Origin: Kribbella antibiotica
GTDB taxonomy: Bacteria > Actinomycetota > Actinomycetes > Propionibacteriales > Kribbellaceae
NCBI RefSeq assembly: GCF_004349055.1
Contig: NZ_SMKX01000003.1
Span: 1-64,000, forward strand
Direction: 5' to 3'
DNA: 64,000 bases
Shown here one piece after another: positions 35,916 to 46,024 of the stretch (position 1 is its first letter; each line of letters starts with the position of its first letter). A model generated the notes under the pieces. That model saw nothing but the letters and a program-made list of their open reading frames with translations. It was not told the DNA's origin and did no database searches. Position numbers and translations under genes: made by a program.

Positions 35916-36091
35916 TGGAATTACAAGCTTGTAGTTTGTCAAGTCGACACGCAGGTGAAACAAAGATACTTGTGTGATTAGTGTTCCCAATGGGGCTACA
36001 GGCAACTAGTGTCTCGTATGTGGTCCAGGAGGACCAAAAGCGCTCACGGGGCCAGGGAAGGGCACTGTGACCGGGCGGAAGGAAGATCCAG

Positions 36092-37414
36092 ATGCGCAGC
36101 ACTGGGAAGACCGGTAGAGCAGGGCTCTCCGGTGTGCTGGCGGTCTGCCTGGCCGGTGGGATGCTGATGGTTCCGGCCGAGGCGCAGGCCAAGCCGAATC
36201 CGCCGGTCATCCCGTCCCAGGCTGCTGTTGAGCGGGCGAAGAAGGCCGCCGCCGACAAGGCGGGCCAGGTCAAGGCGATCGAGCAGCAGCTGGCCGCGGC
36301 CGAGGCCCGGCTGGAGCAGCTCGGGATCCAGTCCGGAATTGCCGACGAGGCCTACAACGGTGCGGTCTACCGGCTGGAGCAGGCGAAGAAAGACGCTGCT
36401 GCCGCTGCCGATCGCGCTGCCAAGGCCCAGAAGTCACTGACCACGCAGCGACAGCAGATCGGCCGGTTCGCGGCCGCGAACTACCAAGGTGGCGGCGACC
36501 TCGCGAAGCTGGCGCCGCTGCTCACTGCGGACGGCCCGCAGCAGTTGCTCGACTCGGCCGGTGCGTCGCACTCGGTGTCGAGCGCGATGCAAGGTTCGTA
36601 TCTGCGGTTCTCGGCAGCCCAGGTGGTGACGAACCTGTTCAAGGTTCAGGCCGACCAGGCCGTCGTCAAGGTGAAGCATGCGACCGAAGAGGCCGCCAAG
36701 GCGAAGAAAGCGGCCGAAGCCGCCGAGGCCGCGCAGTCGGCCGCGGTGACCGCGATGGGTGTCCAGCGACAGAAGTCGATCGCTCAGCTGGCCGTCCTGC
36801 AGAACACGTCCGTACAGGTTGCCAACCGACGGCAGCGGGGGCTCGAGGAGCTTGCGCGACAGCGCGCCGCCGCACTTGCCGCGAAGAAGGCAGCCGAACT
36901 ACGCCGCAAGATCGAGGCCCGGGAGGCCGCCGAGCGCGCCCGGGAACGGGCCGAAGAGGCTCGCGAACGCGAGCAGGGCAAGAAGCATCCGCGGAAGAAG
37001 TCGCCGAAGCCCCGGCCGGGCAGCGGTAACGACGGCGGCAGCTCGGGCCGCGGCGCGAGCTCCGCGATCAGCTTCGCCCTGTCCCAGCTGGGCGAGATGT
37101 ACCTCTGGGGCGGCACCGGCCCGTCCCGCTGGGACTGCTCGGGCCTGATGATGGGCGCCTGGAAGCGGGCCGGTGTCCAGCTCCCGCACTACAGCGTTGC
37201 GCAGTACGAGCAGACCAAGCACATCGACGAGGACGAGCTGCGGCCCGGCGACCTGATCTTCTGGGCGCTCAACCCCAGCGACCCGGGCACCATCCACCAC
37301 GTCGCGATGTACCTCGGCGGCGGCCGGATGATCCACGCCCCGCGCACCGGCAAGCCGGTCCAGATCCAGAGCGTCTACTACTGGGAGCCCCCGGACTTCT
37401 TCGGACGGCCCTGA
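36092..37414 (+). CDS. secreted NlpC/P60 peptidoglycan endopeptidase (RipA-like)
   Basis: This 440-residue protein has a signal peptide (residues 1-34, ending AEAQA). A long coiled coil (about 45-270) rich in Ala, Glu and Lys follows, then a basic Pro/Gly linker and a C-terminal NlpC/P60 domain (about 320-435). The catalytic residues are visible: Cys in WDCSGLMMGAW, His in IHHVAMYLGGG and a third polar residue downstream. It should cut the stem peptide of peptidoglycan during cell separation, with the coiled coil controlling access, as in RipA. It is the single gene after a terminator. Confidence 0.93.
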   Translation: MRSTGKTGRAGLSGVLAVCLAGGMLMVPAEAQAKPNPPVIPSQAAVERAKKAAADKAGQVKAIEQQLAAAEARLEQLGIQSGIADEAYNGAVYRLEQAKKDAAAAADRAAKAQKSLTTQRQQIGRFAAANYQGGGDLAKLAPLLTADGPQQLLDSAGASHSVSSAMQGSYLRFSAAQVVTNLFKVQADQAVVKVKHATEEAAKAKKAAEAAEAAQSAAVTAMGVQRQKSIAQLAVLQNTSVQVANRRQRGLEELARQRAAALAAKKAAELRRKIEAREAAERARERAEEAREREQGKKHPRKKSPKPRPGSGNDGGSSGRGASSAISFALSQLGEMYLWGGTGPSRWDCSGLMMGAWKRAGVQLPHYSVAQYEQTKHIDEDELRPGDLIFWALNPSDPGTIHHVAMYLGGGRMIHAPRTGKPVQIQSVYYWEPPDFFGRP

Positions 37415-37439
37415 AAGTACTGAACACTGCAGGACGGGG

Positions 37440-37637
37440 ATGCAAGTGATGAAGACATTGCACGGCAAGACGATGCTCGCGACAGCGATGTCGTGGGTCC
37501 GGCCGACCGGTCGCCGGGAGGCGCGCGCCACGACGCTTCCGGTGCCTGTGAACCCGGTCGTCGAGCCCGCGCCACCAATGGTTGCCAAAAGCAACAACGA
37601 GCGCGAGGTCACGTCGTACTCGCTGATCGGCTGGTAG
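37440..37637 (+). CDS. possible small protein (65 aa)
   Basis: A short open frame begins at ATG 37440 (or ATG 37449) 25 bases after the NlpC/P60 gene. It encodes a basic, partly Pro/Val-rich peptide ending EREVTSYSLIGW. A GGACGGGG stretch directly precedes the first ATG. Third-position GC is lower than in neighbouring genes, so coding is doubtful. No family is recognised and no modifying enzyme lies nearby. It fills the gap to the convergent quinone reductase gene. Confidence 0.35.
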   Translation: MQVMKTLHGKTMLATAMSWVRPTGRREARATTLPVPVNPVVEPAPPMVAKSNNEREVTSYSLIGW

Positions 37638-37644
37638 CAGGCAC

Positions 37645-38610
37645 TCAGGGGATGGCGACGAGGCGTCCGAGCGGCGTCCGTGCGTCGAGTTCCCGATGCA
37701 GATCCTGTACGGCGGCCAGTGGGTAGCGGGCGTGGACGGCAGGGTGCAGGTCGCCGGCTTGCCAGCGCCGGGTGACCTCGGCGATGTCGGCCCGGGCCAG
37801 GTCGGGGCGGGCGGCTCGCCAGCCGAGCATCGAGACGCCGGTGACCGAGCGCATCCCGAAGAGCGCTTGGGCCGGGATGGTCGGGAGTTCGCCGGTGATG
37901 GCGCCGTACGTGACCATCGTGCCGAGCGGCCGGACCAGTTCGAGGCCCTGGTCGAAGACCGTGCCGCCGACCGAGTCGAGGACTGTGTCGACGCCGTTCG
38001 GAGCCAGGGCGCGGACCCGGTCCGGCCAGTCGGGGTCGGTCAGGTCGACCGCCTCGGCGCCGAGGGAGCGGATGAAGTCGAGCCGGGCGGGCGCGGACGC
38101 CGTACCGATGATGAGTTCGGGCTGGAGCGAGCGGGCAAGCTGGACGGCCAGGTGGCCGACGCCGCCCGCGGCGGACTGGATCAGGACGCTGCCGCCGACG
38201 GGGACCCGGCCCGCTTCGAGCAGGCGGAGGGCGAGCGGTCCGGTCATCGACATCATGGTCGCCGGCCCGGCTTCAGCCTCGTCGGGGATGGTCGCGAGGA
38301 AGCTCGCATCCAGTACGGCGTACTCGGCGAAGGCGTCCTCGGACAGCCCAGCGACCCGATCGCCGACTGCGAGGCCGGGCGGGGTGTCCGGACCGAGCTG
38401 GGTGATCCGGCCGACGACGTCGCCGGTGAGCTTGCCCGGCAGCGGGCGGGGCCACGGGCTGGTGCCGGACCGGAAGAAGGCGTCGATCGCGTTGGCTCCG
38501 ATCGCCTCGACCTCGACCAGAACCTCGCAGGTGGCGGGCGCGGGGATCTCGGTCTCGTCGAGATGCAGAACCTCCGGGCCGCCGTGGGAGTGATAGCGCG
38601 CTGCACGCAT
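37645..38610 (-). CDS. zinc-free quinone oxidoreductase (MDR family)
   Basis: This 321-residue protein is an NADPH:quinone reductase-like member of the medium-chain dehydrogenase family. It has a GroES-like N-terminal domain (EVLVEVEAIGANAIDAFFRS) and a Rossmann domain with SVLIQSAAGGVGHLAVQLAR near 140. The zinc-binding Cys/His residues of alcohol dehydrogenases are missing. It probably detoxifies quinones or alpha,beta-unsaturated carbonyls. It is divergent from a MarR gene, with a long-spaced inverted repeat between the two, suggesting redox- or ligand-dependent repression. Confidence 0.9.
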   Translation of the reverse strand: MRAARYHSHGGPEVLHLDETEIPAPATCEVLVEVEAIGANAIDAFFRSGTSPWPRPLPGKLTGDVVGRITQLGPDTPPGLAVGDRVAGLSEDAFAEYAVLDASFLATIPDEAEAGPATMMSMTGPLALRLLEAGRVPVGGSVLIQSAAGGVGHLAVQLARSLQPELIIGTASAPARLDFIRSLGAEAVDLTDPDWPDRVRALAPNGVDTVLDSVGGTVFDQGLELVRPLGTMVTYGAITGELPTIPAQALFGMRSVTGVSMLGWRAARPDLARADIAEVTRRWQAGDLHPAVHARYPLAAVQDLHRELDARTPLGRLVAIP

Positions 38611-38622
38611 GAAGTGCTCCAG

Positions 38623-38659
38623 ATCGTGGGAACTATAAATAATGGGTGTGACCCACGAT
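38623..38659. promoter_or_regulatory. ATCGTGGG-N21-CCCACGAT inverted repeat
   Basis: Perfect 8-base arms at 38623-38630 and 38652-38659 flank an AT-rich spacer that includes TATAAAT, a likely -10 box. The element lies between the divergent quinone reductase and MarR genes. It may hold the promoter and bind the MarR protein at both arms. Confidence 0.45.
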
Positions 38660-38684
38660 AGCTGAGAAGTCCTAGAGTGAGCAG

Positions 38685-39116
38685 GTGCAGAAGTCGCCGA
38701 ACCATCGCCTCTCCGACCGGGTGCTGTGGGCGTTGGGGCGGGCGAGTCAGCAGTCGCAGCGGCTGGTGCGCCGGCACATGGTCGAGGCCGGCGTGCGGAC
38801 GCAGCACTACCACGTACTGGCCAGCCTGGATGCCGACGGTGCGGCGGCCCAGGCGACGCTGGCCGACCGGATCGCGCTCGACCGCAGTGACCTCGTGACA
38901 GTGCTCGACGAGCTGGAAGAGGTCGGGTACGTCGTCCGCCAGGTCGACCCGGACGATCGGCGGCGCAAGATCGTCGACCTCACCGCGGCCGGCCGCAAGC
39001 AGTTGGTGGTGATGGACCGGCTGATCTACGCGGCCGAGGACGAACTGCTGGCGCCGCTCACCGCGGCAGAGCGCAAGGTGCTGCTCGGGCTGCTCAGCCG
39101 GGTCGGCGGGGAATGA
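38685..39116 (+). CDS. MarR-family transcriptional regulator
   Basis: This 143-residue winged-helix protein has a helix-turn-helix at about residues 52-75 (AQATLADRIALDRSDLVTVL) and the wing VVRQVDPDDRRRKIVDLT. N- and C-terminal helices form the dimer interface. The GTG start at 38685 is the first in-frame start. It is divergent from the quinone reductase gene and most likely regulates it and itself. A GC hairpin follows the stop. Confidence 0.9.
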   Translation: MQKSPNHRLSDRVLWALGRASQQSQRLVRRHMVEAGVRTQHYHVLASLDADGAAAQATLADRIALDRSDLVTVLDELEEVGYVVRQVDPDDRRRKIVDLTAAGRKQLVVMDRLIYAAEDELLAPLTAAERKVLLGLLSRVGGE

Positions 39117-39119
39117 GAA

Positions 39120-39150
39120 ACCGCCGGCGCCGCAGTCGCGGGCCGGCGGT
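39120..39150. terminator. GC hairpin between convergent marR and ppa
   Basis: ACCGCCGGC at 39120-39128 pairs perfectly with GCCGGCGGT at 39142-39150 around a 13-base loop. It starts a few bases after the MarR stop and ends just before the ppa stop on the other strand. A bidirectional terminator is likely, although no T-run is present. Confidence 0.55.
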
Positions 39151-39162
39151 CAGGTGCTGCGG

Positions 39163-39651
39163 TCAGTGGCCTTCGGTCTTCAGGCGCTCGAAGGAGGCCC
39201 GGACCTCGGCCTCGGCGTCGGCGCGGCCGACCCAGCTGGCGCCTTCGACGGACTTGCCCGGCTCGAGGTCCTTGTAGACCTCGAAGAAGTGCTGGATCTC
39301 GAGGCGGTCGAACTCCGGCACGTGGTGGATGTCGCGCAGGTGCTCCTGGCGCGGGTCACCGGCGGGGACGCAGAGGACCTTGTCGTCCGGGCCCTTCTCG
39401 TCGGTCATCCGGAACATGCCGATCGCCCGGGCCTTGATCAGGCAACCGGGGAAGGTCGGCTCGGAGAGCAGCACGAGCGCGTCCAGCGGGTCGCCGTCCT
39501 GTCCCAGCGTGTCCTCGATGAACCCGTAGTCGGACGGGTACTGAGTCGCTGTGAACAGGGTGCGGTCGAGCCGCAGCCGGTTCGTCTTGTGGTCCAGCTC
39601 GTACTTGTTACGAGTGCCCTTGGGGATCTCGATGAAGACGTCAAACTCCAT
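39163..39651 (-). CDS. ppa: inorganic pyrophosphatase (family I)
   Basis: This 162-residue cytoplasmic enzyme hydrolyses pyrophosphate and so drives biosynthetic reactions. Family I motifs are clear: [17 protein letters not shown] at the N-terminus, [20 protein letters not shown] with the metal-binding Asp cluster, and a C-terminal [19 protein letters not shown] 39651 gives the standard N-terminus [12 protein letters not shown]. It is divergent from the D-Ala-D-Ala carboxypeptidase gene, an arrangement common in actinobacteria. Confidence 0.96.
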   Translation of the reverse strand: MEFDVFIEIPKGTRNKYELDHKTNRLRLDRTLFTATQYPSDYGFIEDTLGQDGDPLDALVLLSEPTFPGCLIKARAIGMFRMTDEKGPDDKVLCVPAGDPRQEHLRDIHHVPEFDRLEIQHFFEVYKDLEPGKSVEGASWVGRADAEAEVRASFERLKTEGH

Positions 39652-39701
39652 ACGGCAGATACTGTCACGGTTCGGACCGATCAAATGACAGGAGTAGCCC
39701 G

Positions 39702-41045
39702 GTGGCCCGTCCTCCTCGTGCGGCGTTCGTCACGCTGCTCGCCTCAGCGCTGTGTTTCGGCTTGGCGGGTGGAGCAGGAGCCGTGCCGGCAGTTGTCGAG
39801 GCAGCGCCGCCTGTACTGACTCCGGCAGCGGCAGAGGGTGCAGCCCCGACTACTAAGGGTGTGCAGCAGGTGCTGGCGGGTGTGCTCGCCGATCCGTCGC
39901 TGGGCAAGCACCGGGGCGTCTACGTGTACGACGTGTCCCGCGACAAGCTCGTCTTCTCGACCGGTACGGCGACGCCGTACACGCCGGCCTCCACGCTGAA
40001 GCTGCTGACGACTGTGTCGGCGCTGGCCACGCTCGGCTCGGAGCACCGGTTCACCACGAAGGTGGTGAGCGCGGGCAAGGGCTCGATCGTGCTGGTCGGT
40101 GGCGGCGACCCGCTGCTGACCTCGAAGCCGTCGCAGAGCGCCGGCTACCCGACGCGAGCCACGCTGGCCGCCCTGGCTGCCAGTACGGCGAAGGCTCTGA
40201 AGGCGCAGGGCGTCACCAGCGTCACACTCGGGTACGACGCCTCTTTGTTCACCGGTCCGGCCGGTAACGCTCGTTGGGAGTCCAACTACCTGCCCGAGGG
40301 CATTGCGGCTCGTACGTCGGCCCTGTGGGTCGATGAGGGCCGAGTGTCGTCCGGGATGGCCAAGCGGGCGACCTCGCCGGCTGCTGCGGCCACTGCTGTT
40401 TTTGCGAAGCTGCTGGCCGCCAACGGCGTCAAGGTCGCCGGAATCGCCAAGCCGAAGGTCGCACCGGCTGGTGCGCAGCAGTTGGCGAAGGTGCTGTCGC
40501 CGACTGTCGGTCAGATCGTCGAGTACGTGAACCTGCACAGCGACAACGACGGTGCTGAGGTGCTGTTGCGCCATGTCGGGATCGAGACCAAGAACGGCGG
40601 CTCGTACGTCGGCGGTGTCACTGGGGTCGAGGAGACGCTCAGCAAGCTCGGACTGGACGTCGGCAAGGCCCAGATCTTCGATGGCAGCGGCCTGACCCGG
40701 ACGAACAAGGTGCCGCTGGATCTGCTGGCCGGAGCGGTCCGGGTGGCGGCTTCGAAGGAGCACCCGGAGCTGCGTCACCTGCTGACCGGGCTGCCGATCG
40801 CCGGCTTCAACGGTTCGCTCGAGAAGCGCTTCATCGGCGCTAGCGCAGCAGCTGGGACCGGACTGGTCCGTGCGAAGACCGGAACGCTGACCGGAGTGCA
40901 CAGCCTGGCCGGGATCGTCCGGACGCGGAGCGGCACTGTGCTGGCGTTCGCTGTGGCCAGTGACAGCGTCCCGGTGCCCAAGACACTCGACGCTCGGGCA
41001 GCCCTGGACAGAGCGGCCGCCGCGCTGGCCAACTGCGGCTGCTAA
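39702..41045 (+). CDS. dacB: D-alanyl-D-alanine carboxypeptidase/endopeptidase (PBP4-type, S13)
   Basis: This 447-residue secreted penicillin-binding protein trims peptidoglycan stem peptides. The N-terminus is a signal peptide ([19 protein letters not shown]). The three active-site motifs are SxxK (S97-TL-K100), SDN (LHSDNDGAE) and KTG (K392-T393-G394). The insertion between SxxK and SDN, with its GGGDPLL stretch, is typical of family S13. The GTG start follows an ACAGGAG ribosome site. A hairpin overlaps the stop codon. Confidence 0.94.
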   Translation: MARPPRAAFVTLLASALCFGLAGGAGAVPAVVEAAPPVLTPAAAEGAAPTTKGVQQVLAGVLADPSLGKHRGVYVYDVSRDKLVFSTGTATPYTPASTLKLLTTVSALATLGSEHRFTTKVVSAGKGSIVLVGGGDPLLTSKPSQSAGYPTRATLAALAASTAKALKAQGVTSVTLGYDASLFTGPAGNARWESNYLPEGIAARTSALWVDEGRVSSGMAKRATSPAAAATAVFAKLLAANGVKVAGIAKPKVAPAGAQQLAKVLSPTVGQIVEYVNLHSDNDGAEVLLRHVGIETKNGGSYVGGVTGVEETLSKLGLDVGKAQIFDGSGLTRTNKVPLDLLAGAVRVAASKEHPELRHLLTGLPIAGFNGSLEKRFIGASAAAGTGLVRAKTGTLTGVHSLAGIVRTRSGTVLAFAVASDSVPVPKTLDARAALDRAAAALANCGC

Positions 41046-41064
41046 GAGGGCGTCTGCGCCCTCT
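41045..41064 (+). terminator. hairpin overlapping the dacB stop codon
   Basis: AGAGGGCG at 41045-41052 pairs perfectly with CGCCCTCT at 41057-41064 around a TCTG loop. Its first base is the last base of the dacB TAA. It probably terminates or attenuates transcription before the DUF2342 gene. No T-run follows. Confidence 0.55.
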
Positions 41065-41094
41065 AACGCTTGCCCCTGGGACTAGGGTCGACTC

Positions 41095-42186
41095 ATGAGT
41101 ACGGCGGAAAGCGGGACCGCGCCCGAGATGGTCGACTGGCAGCTGGCGACCGGTGTGGCGCGCAAGCTGCTGCGCCCGGGGCCTGTGGTCAGCCGGGCCG
41201 ACGCGGACAAGGTGGTCGCCGAGCTGCGCCAGTTCGCGGCCGACTCCGAGCAGCACGTGCGCGAGTTCACCGGTCTGCAGGCCACGTCGGCCACTGCGCC
41301 GGTGGTGATCGTGGACCGGGCCGGCTGGGTCCAGGCGAACGCAGATGGCTTCCGCACTGTGCTCCGGCCGTTGGCTGACAAGCTGCAGGAGAAGACTGGG
41401 GCCAGCGGGCTGTCGTCCGCTGTGAGCTCCCGGGTGACCGCGATCGAGGCCGGTGCGCTGCTGGCGTTCATGTCCTCCCGCGTCCTCGGCCAGTTCGACC
41501 CGTTCTACCCCGCCGAGCCCGACCCGGCCCGTCCTGATCTGACCGGACGGTTGCTGCTGGTCGCTCCGAACGTCATGCATGTCGAATCCGAACTGGGCGT
41601 CGTACCGCGGGACTTCCGGTTGTGGGTGTGTCTGCACGAGGAGACGCACCGGGTGCAGTTCACCGCGGTTCCGTGGCTGCGGGATCACCTGCGGGCGGAG
41701 ATCGGGCTGTTCCTCGACCAGGCCGAGCTGGACGCATCGGCGTACGCGGCGATGTTCCGTGAGGCCGTGCAGCGGCTGAGCAGGTCGGTGCGCGGTGAGG
41801 CCGAGCTGAGCCTGATGGATCTGATGCAGTCGCCGGAGCAGCGTGCGGTGCTGGACCGGCTGACCGCGGTCATGTCGTTGCTGGAGGGTCATGCCGACTT
41901 CGTGATGGACGGGGTCGGGCCGTCGGTGATTCCGACGGTGGACGCCATCCGGTCGAAGTTCACGTCGCGGCGCCAGGGTGGGAACCCGGTGGACCAGCTG
42001 CTGAAGAAGCTGCTCGGTCTGGACGCCAAGCTGAAGCAGTACAAGGACGGTGCCGCGTTCGTGCGGCGCGTGGTCGAGCAGGTTGGCATGGAGGGGTTCA
42101 ACCGGGTCTGGACCGGCCCGAACACGCTGCCCACCAAGCACGAGATCGCGAACCCCGATGCCTGGGTCACCCGACTCCACGGCTGA
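41095..42186 (+). CDS. DUF2342 zincin-like metalloprotease (F420-biosynthesis-associated type)
   Basis: This 363-residue protein has the zincin motif HEETH ([12 protein letters not shown], near residue 181) and a downstream acidic site in [14 protein letters not shown] that probably supplies the third zinc ligand. These features define the DUF2342 family, which includes proteins labelled coenzyme-F420-biosynthesis-associated by phylogenetic profile. There is no signal peptide, so it is intracellular. It sits between dacB and tilS as in many actinobacteria and overlaps the tilS start by 29 bases. Substrate is unknown. Confidence 0.9.
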   Translation: MSTAESGTAPEMVDWQLATGVARKLLRPGPVVSRADADKVVAELRQFAADSEQHVREFTGLQATSATAPVVIVDRAGWVQANADGFRTVLRPLADKLQEKTGASGLSSAVSSRVTAIEAGALLAFMSSRVLGQFDPFYPAEPDPARPDLTGRLLLVAPNVMHVESELGVVPRDFRLWVCLHEETHRVQFTAVPWLRDHLRAEIGLFLDQAELDASAYAAMFREAVQRLSRSVRGEAELSLMDLMQSPEQRAVLDRLTAVMSLLEGHADFVMDGVGPSVIPTVDAIRSKFTSRRQGGNPVDQLLKKLLGLDAKLKQYKDGAAFVRRVVEQVGMEGFNRVWTGPNTLPTKHEIANPDAWVTRLHG

Positions 42187-43186
42187 GCGGCCACGAGGCA
42201 AGCTGCACCCTTCCGTAGCCAAGACTCGGGAGGCAGTGCGGACTGCCCTGTCCGACCTGCCCACCGGTACCACCGTTCTGGTTGCCTGCTCCGGTGGCAC
42301 CGACTCCCTGGCGCTCGCTGCTGCCACCGCCTTCGAGGCACCGAAGCTCGGGCTGCGGGCGGGCGCCGTCATCGTGGACCACGATCTACAGCCAGACTCC
42401 GCACGTACGGCGGAGGTCGCGGCAGAGCAGTGTCGCGGACTGGGACTCGATCCGGTCGAGGTGCGTGCTGTGCAGGTCGGCACCGACGGCGGCCCGGAGG
42501 GCGCAGCCAGAACAGCCCGGTACGACGCGCTGCGGGCGGCAGCCGATGAGTTCGGGGCGGACGTCGTACTGCTGGCGCATACCCGCGATGACCAGGCTGA
42601 GACTGTCTTATTGGGGCTAGGACGCGGTTCCGGGGCCAGATCGCTGGCTGGGATGGCCGCGGTCGCCGGACTGCTTCGGCGGCCGCTCTTGGAAGTCCCA
42701 CGCTCCACCACCGCGGCAGCTTGTGTCGCCGCCGGGCTTCGGCCGTGGCATGACCCGCACAACGACGATCCGACGTACACGCGGGTCCGGGTCCGCCATG
42801 AGGTCCTGCCGGTGCTCGAAGAGGCTTTGGGGCCCGGTGTGGTCGAAGCGCTCGCCCGAACGGCCGGATTGCTCCGGGCGGATGCCGACGCGCTCGACAT
42901 GCTGGCGGCAAACCTCGCAGAGACGGCAGTACGCCGTACTGACGATGAGGTGCGGTGTGAGGTCGGGATGCTGGCGGACGAGCCCGCTGCGCTCCGCACT
43001 CGAGTCTTGCGGCAGGCGGCCCTGGAGGCCGGCTCCCGAGCCACCGACCTGAGCGCGGTCCACGTCGCAGCGGTCGACGCCCTGATCACCGACTGGCGAG
43101 GCCAGCGCTGGATCGATCTCCCCCAAAGAGTCCGCGCGATCCGCCGGGGCGGATTCATCGTCTTCGGTCCGGATATGACAGGCTGA
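42158..43186 (+). CDS. tilS: tRNA(Ile)-lysidine synthase
   Basis: TilS converts the wobble cytidine of the AUA-reading tRNA-Ile to lysidine using ATP and lysine. The protein of about 342 residues has the PP-loop SGGTDS ([16 protein letters not shown]), the family motifs [22 protein letters not shown] and [20 protein letters not shown], and a C-terminal helical domain. ATG 42158 lies inside the DUF2342 gene and is used as the start; a later start near 42240 is possible. hpt follows five bases after the stop, so they are co-expressed. Confidence 0.93.
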   Translation: MPGSPDSTAERPRGKLHPSVAKTREAVRTALSDLPTGTTVLVACSGGTDSLALAAATAFEAPKLGLRAGAVIVDHDLQPDSARTAEVAAEQCRGLGLDPVEVRAVQVGTDGGPEGAARTARYDALRAAADEFGADVVLLAHTRDDQAETVLLGLGRGSGARSLAGMAAVAGLLRRPLLEVPRSTTAAACVAAGLRPWHDPHNDDPTYTRVRVRHEVLPVLEEALGPGVVEALARTAGLLRADADALDMLAANLAETAVRRTDDEVRCEVGMLADEPAALRTRVLRQAALEAGSRATDLSAVHVAAVDALITDWRGQRWIDLPQRVRAIRRGGFIVFGPDMTG

Positions 43187-43191
43187 CGCAT

Positions 43192-43743
43192 GTGGATGCG
43201 GCGGACATCGAGAAGGACCTGACCCAGATCCATTACACCGAGGACCAGATCCTGGCGAAGCTGCGGGAACTGGCCGGCCGGATCGAGGAGGACTACCAGG
43301 GCAAGGACTTGCTGCTGGTGGGCGTTCTCCGTGGGGCGGTGATGGTGATGGCCGACCTGGCCCGGTCGTTCACGCGGCACGTCGAGATGGACTGGATGGC
43401 CATCTCGTCGTACGGGTCGGGCACCAAGTCGTCGGGTGTGGTGCGGATCCAGAAGGACCTGGACACCGACATCACCAACCGGCACGTGCTGATCGTCGAG
43501 GACATCATCGACACCGGTCTGACGCTGAGCTGGCTGGTCAGCAACCTGGAGTCGCGCAAGCCGGCCTCGCTCGAGCTGTGCACCGCCTTCGTGAAGCCGG
43601 GTGCGGCCAAGATGCAGGTCCCGGTGAAGTACGTCGGGCTGGAGCTGCCGGACGAATTCGTCGTCGGTTACGGGCTCGACTACGCGGAGAAATACCGCAA
43701 CCTGCGCTGCGTGGCCACCCTCGCACCGCACGTGTACTCCTGA
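43192..43743 (+). CDS. hpt: hypoxanthine phosphoribosyltransferase
   Basis: This 183-residue purine-salvage enzyme makes IMP or GMP from hypoxanthine or guanine and PRPP. The type I PRPP-binding motif is HVLIVEDIIDTGLTLSWL (near residue 103), preceded by the flexible loop SSYGSGTKSSG and followed by the purine-binding C-terminus GYGLDYAEKYRNL. It begins with GTG directly after tilS. The tilS-hpt-ftsH order is widely conserved in bacteria. Confidence 0.96.
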   Translation: MDAADIEKDLTQIHYTEDQILAKLRELAGRIEEDYQGKDLLLVGVLRGAVMVMADLARSFTRHVEMDWMAISSYGSGTKSSGVVRIQKDLDTDITNRHVLIVEDIIDTGLTLSWLVSNLESRKPASLELCTAFVKPGAAKMQVPVKYVGLELPDEFVVGYGLDYAEKYRNLRCVATLAPHVYS

Positions 43744-43900
43744 ACTTGGTGACAGCCTGTACAACGGGTCGTACCGTCCATCGGTGACCCTCGTTGTCGG
43801 CAGGCTTGCCCGGCACGAGACACTTGGACTGGTAGTACCGTCTCAAGCCCGAGAATTCCGGGCCTGCCGAGCTAGGAGGGACGGGGCGTAGGCCTCGATC

Positions 43901-45943
43901 ATGGACGTGAAGCGCATCTTCCGCGGACCCCTGTTCTGGATCATCCTCGCCTTTCTGGGCGTGCTGGTGATCGGACAGCTCCTGACCGGCTCGACCGGGT
44001 TCAAGGCCGAGCCGACCGGTGAGGTCGTCAAGGTGATCAAGCAGGCCACCGACGCTCCGGCCGGCCAGAAGGTGATCAAGACGATCACCCTCATCGACCC
44101 CAACCAGGAGATCCGGGTCGAGAAGGCCGACGGCACCAAGATCCGGGCGTTCTGGGTGGACGGCCAGGCGAACACGCTCGGCACCACGCTGCAGTCGCTC
44201 TACCAGGACGGCAAGATCGAGAAGTACAACGTCGAGAACCCGAAGCCGAGCTTCATCGGCCAGGTGTTCCAGACGCTGATCCCGTTCCTGCTGATCGCCG
44301 TGGTCTTCATCTTCTTGATGAACTCGATGCAGGGCGGTGGCTCGCGGGTGATGAGCTTCGCCAAGTCGAAGGCCAAGCTCATCACCAAGGACACCCCGAA
44401 GACCACGTTCGCCGACGTCGCCGGTTGTGACGAGGCGATCGAGGAGCTCGGCGAGATCAAGGAGTTCCTCCAGGAGCCCGGCAAGTTCCAGGCCGTCGGC
44501 GCCAAGATCCCCAAGGGCGTGCTGCTCTACGGCCAGCCCGGTACCGGTAAGACCCTGCTGGCCCGTGCGGTCGCCGGTGAGGCCGGTGTGCCGTTCTACT
44601 CGATCTCCGGTTCGGACTTCGTCGAGATGTTCGTCGGTGTCGGTGCCTCCCGGGTCCGCGACCTGTTCGAGACGGCCAAGACCAACGCGCCGGCGATCGT
44701 CTTCATCGACGAGATCGACGCCGTCGGCCGGCACCGTGGTGCCGGAATGGGCGGTGGCCACGACGAGCGCGAGCAGACGCTGAACCAGCTGCTGGTCGAG
44801 ATGGACGGCTTCGACGTCCGCGGCGGTGTGATCCTGATCGCCGCGACGAACCGGCCCGACGTGCTCGACCCGGCCCTGCTGCGGCCCGGCCGCTTCGACC
44901 GGCAGATCGCCGTCGACGCGCCGGACCTGCCCGGTCGTGAGCAGATCCTGAAGGTGCACTCGCGCGGCAAGCCGGTGGCACCGGATGTCGACCTGCGGGC
45001 GGTTGCCCGCCGGACGCCGGGCTTCACCGGTGCCGACCTGGCCAACGTGCTGAACGAGGCGGCCCTGCTGACCGCCCGCTCGAACATGCAGGTGATCGAC
45101 AACAAGGCGCTCGACGAGGCGATCGACCGCGTGATCGCGGGCCCGCAGCGTCGGACCCGCTTGATGTCGGACAAGGAGAAGGTGCTCACGGCGTACCACG
45201 AGGGCGGACACGCCCTGGTCGCCGCGGCGCTGCCGCACTCCGACCCGGTGCACAAGGTGACGATCCTGCCGCGCGGTCGCGCGCTGGGTTACACGATGGT
45301 GCTGCCGGACGAGGACAAGTACTCGACCACCCGCTCGGAGATGCTCGACAAGCTGGCCTACATGCTCGGTGGCCGCGCCGCCGAGGAGATGGTCTTCCAC
45401 GACCCGACCACCGGCGCCAGCAACGACATCGAGAAGGCGTCGGCACTGGCCCGGGCGATGGTCACGCAGTACGGCATGACCGAGCGGCTGGGTGCGATCA
45501 AGTTCGGCTCGGACAGCGGCGAGCCGTTCCTGGGCCGCGACTTCGGCAGCCAGCGCAACTACTCCGAGGAGATCGCCGCGGCGGTCGACGAAGAGGTCGG
45601 CAAGCTGATCCTGAACGCGCACCAGGAAGCCTTCGACATCCTGGTCGAGAACCGTGCGGTGCTGGACCACCTGGTCGAGGAGCTCCTGGAGAAGGAGACC
45701 CTGGACAAGGCCCAGATCGCCGAGGTCTTCGGCCCGATCGTCAAGAAGGACCGCCGGCCGGCCTGGACCGGGTCCTCGACCCGGATCCCGTCCGACCAGC
45801 CGCCGGTGATGCCGCTGCCGGGACGCGCGTCGCAGAACGGCTCGCTGCACGACGTACTGCCGGGTGGTTCGGTCGGCCCGGACGAGAACGTGCAGCCGCC
45901 GAACTACGGCGGCGGCCCGACCCCGCCGCTGCCGAGCGAATGA
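43901..45943 (+). CDS. ftsH: ATP-dependent zinc metalloprotease FtsH
   Basis: FtsH degrades misfolded membrane proteins and unstable regulators. The 680-residue protein has two N-terminal membrane helices (about residues 8-28 and 122-143) around a small extracytoplasmic domain. The AAA+ domain has Walker A GQPGTGKT (near 210), Walker [11 protein letters not shown] and the second region of homology [20 protein letters not shown]. The zinc site is HEGGH (residues 433-437). The last 50 residues are a Pro/Gly-rich tail. AGGAGG precedes the ATG. A strong hairpin follows the stop. Confidence 0.97.
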   Translation: MDVKRIFRGPLFWIILAFLGVLVIGQLLTGSTGFKAEPTGEVVKVIKQATDAPAGQKVIKTITLIDPNQEIRVEKADGTKIRAFWVDGQANTLGTTLQSLYQDGKIEKYNVENPKPSFIGQVFQTLIPFLLIAVVFIFLMNSMQGGGSRVMSFAKSKAKLITKDTPKTTFADVAGCDEAIEELGEIKEFLQEPGKFQAVGAKIPKGVLLYGQPGTGKTLLARAVAGEAGVPFYSISGSDFVEMFVGVGASRVRDLFETAKTNAPAIVFIDEIDAVGRHRGAGMGGGHDEREQTLNQLLVEMDGFDVRGGVILIAATNRPDVLDPALLRPGRFDRQIAVDAPDLPGREQILKVHSRGKPVAPDVDLRAVARRTPGFTGADLANVLNEAALLTARSNMQVIDNKALDEAIDRVIAGPQRRTRLMSDKEKVLTAYHEGGHALVAAALPHSDPVHKVTILPRGRALGYTMVLPDEDKYSTTRSEMLDKLAYMLGGRAAEEMVFHDPTTGASNDIEKASALARAMVTQYGMTERLGAIKFGSDSGEPFLGRDFGSQRNYSEEIAAAVDEEVGKLILNAHQEAFDILVENRAVLDHLVEELLEKETLDKAQIAEVFGPIVKKDRRPAWTGSSTRIPSDQPPVMPLPGRASQNGSLHDVLPGGSVGPDENVQPPNYGGGPTPPLPSE

Positions 45944-45973
45944 TGCTGTGAAGTAGATGATCTAGAGCACCTC

Positions 45974-46009
45974 AGAAGCCCCGCCCTCCCTCCGGATGGC
46001 GGGGCTTCT
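45974..46009 (+). terminator. 12-bp hairpin terminator after ftsH
   Basis: AGAAGCCCCGCC at 45974-45985 pairs perfectly with GGCGGGGCTTCT at 45998-46009 around a 12-base loop. It lies 30 bases after the ftsH stop and 15 before folE. It should separate the ftsH and folE transcripts at least partly. Confidence 0.75.
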
Positions 46010-46024
46010 GCTTACGCTGGCGCC

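Noticed and set aside
35940..36091. A c-di-AMP (ydaO-type) riboswitch before the NlpC/P60 gene
   Set aside because: Such switches often precede cell-wall hydrolase genes in actinobacteria, but I could not find the expected conserved GC-rich core or pseudoknot pattern in this leader.
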